From Larus michahellis (taxonomy: Eukaryota; Chordata; Aves; Charadriiformes; Laridae): a DNA stretch of 64,000 nucleotides. Numbering within the stretch: position 1 is the stretch's first letter; every line of letters starts with the position of its first letter. The translations under genes and the position numbers were made by a program. Where the stretch lies: NCBI RefSeq assembly GCF_964199755.1, contig NC_133930.1, positions 56,573,962-56,637,961 on the forward strand, given 5' to 3'. Positions 61,748-64,000 of this stretch are shown here, in pieces. Under the pieces are notes generated by a model. It made no database searches. It saw nothing but the letters and a program-made list of their open reading frames with translations, and was not told where the DNA came from.

Positions 61748-63103
61748 GTGAGCAGCTTATTTTACCTACACCTTGTTCTTTCACTTTTTCTTTTGTCCTC
61801 ACTAAAGACTAACTTTAACTTTCATTTACTTGTTATTTTGAATATTGTCCAACCAATGAGAGTAATGCATGTTCATAGAGGAGCTACATCTCTAAGCAGA
61901 GCATCTGGAAGTCTGAGAATCGGATTTTGAAGGTTACGTGTTACAGGAAATACTGAAGTCATCCCAAACTACTTCTATCGCTTCTTTGCTTTTATTCTTT
62001 GTTGATTTGTATAGATATGTATGTAAAGTATGTCCAGTTACAGTGATAGTTTTAACTGCCAGTGGCTGGCTCAAGGAATGATTTTGTGTCACATCTTAGT
62101 GGCAGTGTAGCTTTATTTTTGTATTAGCATCTATAACATCGCAAGGGCATTTTTTTAGGTTCCAGATCATTGTTTCTACTAATAATGCACAGTGTTTCTA
62201 ATAATACTTTCCAAACAGAAAGATTTCAGAGTTTTTTGAAATGTGGTTAATTTAACTGGTGTTTTAATTTAAGCAGTGTTTTGAAGAAGGAACAATTTCT
62301 CATTTGATAAATGTATTTTGAAGGTTGAAATGAACTTAATTGGTGTGAGAGGAAACAGAAGAGTAGCTTCACTTTAATGGAAATCTTGTGAGTTGTTTTA
62401 GGGGGTTTTTGGATAACTTTTAATTGTATACCTTAATCTGACAGGTGAATTGTAACCACCAGAGAATCTGTCTGGGACCCTGTTGCTTAATCAGTATTTC
62501 CAGTACAGTTAGTTTTCTAGCATACCATTTTTTCCCTGATGTTGTTTTTCCTTGTTTCAAGTCTCAACTTTGTTAAAACATTGAAGCCAGTTTTTAAACA
62601 GACAACAGATATTTTGAGTACATGAAAAAGTTCAGTTCTCATCTAGTGTTGTGTAAATGAAAGGTGATCAATACTGTCTGCCCTAAGGACGAATGCAGTA
62701 GTGCTCCCATCTATTTGCCATAAGTCTCGAATCTCAAACGTTTGGTTCTTTATGCCTTAAAAATGTTGATTTTACTGTTCATTTAATCTGTACATGTACC
62801 ATAAATCCAGTGCCTCCTGTAAGTGTTGGGGTTGCTGTGCCTGTGCCAATCATGTACAATGTGCAATGCTTGTGCACTCAATCTAGTATTTCCCTGCTCT
62901 AGCTTATTTCTGTTCAGGAAGTCACGAATAGAAACAGCAGCCCTACAATGGAGTTCTAGACACGCCACGTTTGCCAAATAGATTAAGTCTGACTGGTCTG
63001 AGCAGTTCATTTCTACTCCTTCAGTAGGTTCTGTGTTGAAAATGGGTCCTTCTGTTATATGAGCTGGTCCCTTACTGTTTCACGTTATCCTTCACTGAGA
63101 ATA
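61748..63103. other. RAD23B: RAD23B intron 6, left part
   Basis: AT-rich intron sequence without recognisable features up to a CR1 insertion. Confidence 0.6.
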
Positions 63104-64000
63104 TCAGGGAACTACAGACTGCTCAGTCTCACTTCTGTGCCTGGCAAGATCATGGAGCAGATCCTCCTGGAATCTCTGCTAAGGCACATGGAAAATAAGG
63201 AGGTGATTGGTGACAGCCAACATGGCTTCACCAAAGGCAAATCATGCCTGAAAAATTTGGTGGCCTTCTGTGGTGTTGCCACAGCATTGGTAGATAAGGG
63301 GAGAGCAACCAACATCATCTGCCTGGACTTATGCAAAGCGTTTGACACTGCACTGCATGATATCGTGGTCTCTAAATTGGAAAAGCAAGGATTTGATGGA
63401 TGGACCACTCGGTGGATAAGGAACTGGCTAGATGGCTGCACTCAGAGGGTTGCAGTCAATGGCTCAATGTCCACATGGAAACCGGTGACGAGTGTCATTC
63501 CTCAGGGGTCAGTACTGGGACCAGTGCTGTGCAACATCTTTGTTGGCAACGTGGACAGTGGGATTGAGTGCACCCTCAGCAAGTTTGCTGACAACACCAA
63601 GCTTTGTGGCACGGTTGACACACTGGAGGGAAGGGATGCCATCCAGAGGGACCTTGACAGGCTTGTGAGGTGGGTGCGTGCGAACTTCATGAAGTTCAGC
63701 CAGGCCAAGTGCAAGGTGCTGCCCCTGGGTCATGGCAATCCCAGGCACAAATACAGTTTGGGAAGAGAATGGCTTGAGAGCAGCCCTGAGGAGAAGGACT
63801 TGGGCATGTTGGTAGACGAGAATCTCAACATCATGAGCACTTGCAGCCCAGAAAAGCAACTGCATCCTGGGCTGCATCAAAAGAACGGTGGCCAGCAGAT
63901 CGAGAGAGGTGATTCTGCCCCTCTACTCTGCTGTGGTGAGACTCCACCTGGAGTACTGTGTCCAGCTCTGGAACCCTCAGCACAAGAAGGACATGGACCT
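63104..64000 (+). pseudogene. CR1 ORF2 reverse-transcriptase fragment, sense, runs off window
   Basis: The frame from 63104 has no stop codon to the window edge (about 299 codons). RT landmarks are '[20 protein letters not shown]', '[20 protein letters not shown]', motif A '[10 protein letters not shown]', '[15 protein letters not shown]' and motif C 'KFADNTKL' (63581-63604), where Asn replaces the second Asp of FADD (codon 63593-63595). From about 63,835 homology shifts to another frame ('CSPEK', where the family reads AAQKA), so the open frame after that is not true ORF2. The nucleotide text then continues as CR1 up to 'GTACTGTGTCCAGCTCTGGA', so the 3' end lies outside. It is unrelated to RAD23B coding. 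Confidence 0.88.

Noticed and set aside
63112..63880. Two minus-strand frames of 109 and 123 codons
   Set aside because: They are antisense to the CR1 reverse-transcriptase fragment.
1..64000. CRISPR arrays, bacterial operons or plasmid features
   Set aside because: The sequence is vertebrate nuclear DNA with spliced exons and CR1 repeats. No direct-repeat arrays with regular spacers were seen.

Overview
The window looks like nuclear DNA of a bird. It contains many CR1 non-LTR retrotransposon fragments, one solo LTR of a type widespread in neoavian and passerine genomes, and a gene whose exons read as an avian RAD23B. All assignments were made by eye against remembered family sequences; no search was run.

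Layout. Positions 1 to about 32,400 hold no protein gene I can support. They contain AT-rich intergenic sequence, old SINE/LINE fossils (about 9.5, 20.1, 21.8 and 28.3-28.9 kb), an antisense CR1 composite (13.6-14.7 kb), a sense CR1 cluster (22.4-24.6 kb), a solo LTR with a near-perfect 5-bp target duplication (25,755-26,319), and an unassigned dispersed repeat (about 6.7-6.9 kb) with an opposite-strand second copy at 44.1-44.4 kb. A CpG island at about 32.4-33.75 kb, with NRF1-like and GC-box motifs and no TATA box near the start codon, marks the promoter. From 33,241 on, the + strand carries the 5' part of RAD23B: six coding exons (66, 82, 80, 248, 56 and 128 nt) that join in frame into 220 codons. 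They encode the ubiquitin-like domain, an Ala/Pro linker and UBA1. The XPC-binding (STI1-like) region and UBA2 lie beyond the right edge.

The introns hold most of the mobile DNA on this side. Intron 1 (15.8 kb) has a CR1 mosaic at about 45.3-47.6 kb that joins a 5'/ORF1 segment, a complete 3' end and then a reverse-transcriptase segment. Intron 4 has a 1.4-kb LTR-like block with nine degenerate copies of a short motif. Intron 6 has a CR1 reverse-transcriptase frame that stays open to the window edge but carries an Asn in place of the second Asp of its active-site motif.

RAD23B is the only cellular gene recognised. Its product carries ubiquitinated cargo to the proteasome and stabilises XPC in global-genome nucleotide excision repair. 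I found no undescribed multi-gene system. The items most worth a second look are the unassigned repeat pair, the intron-4 repeat block, the CR1 mosaics and a possible UBL-less RAD23B isoform.
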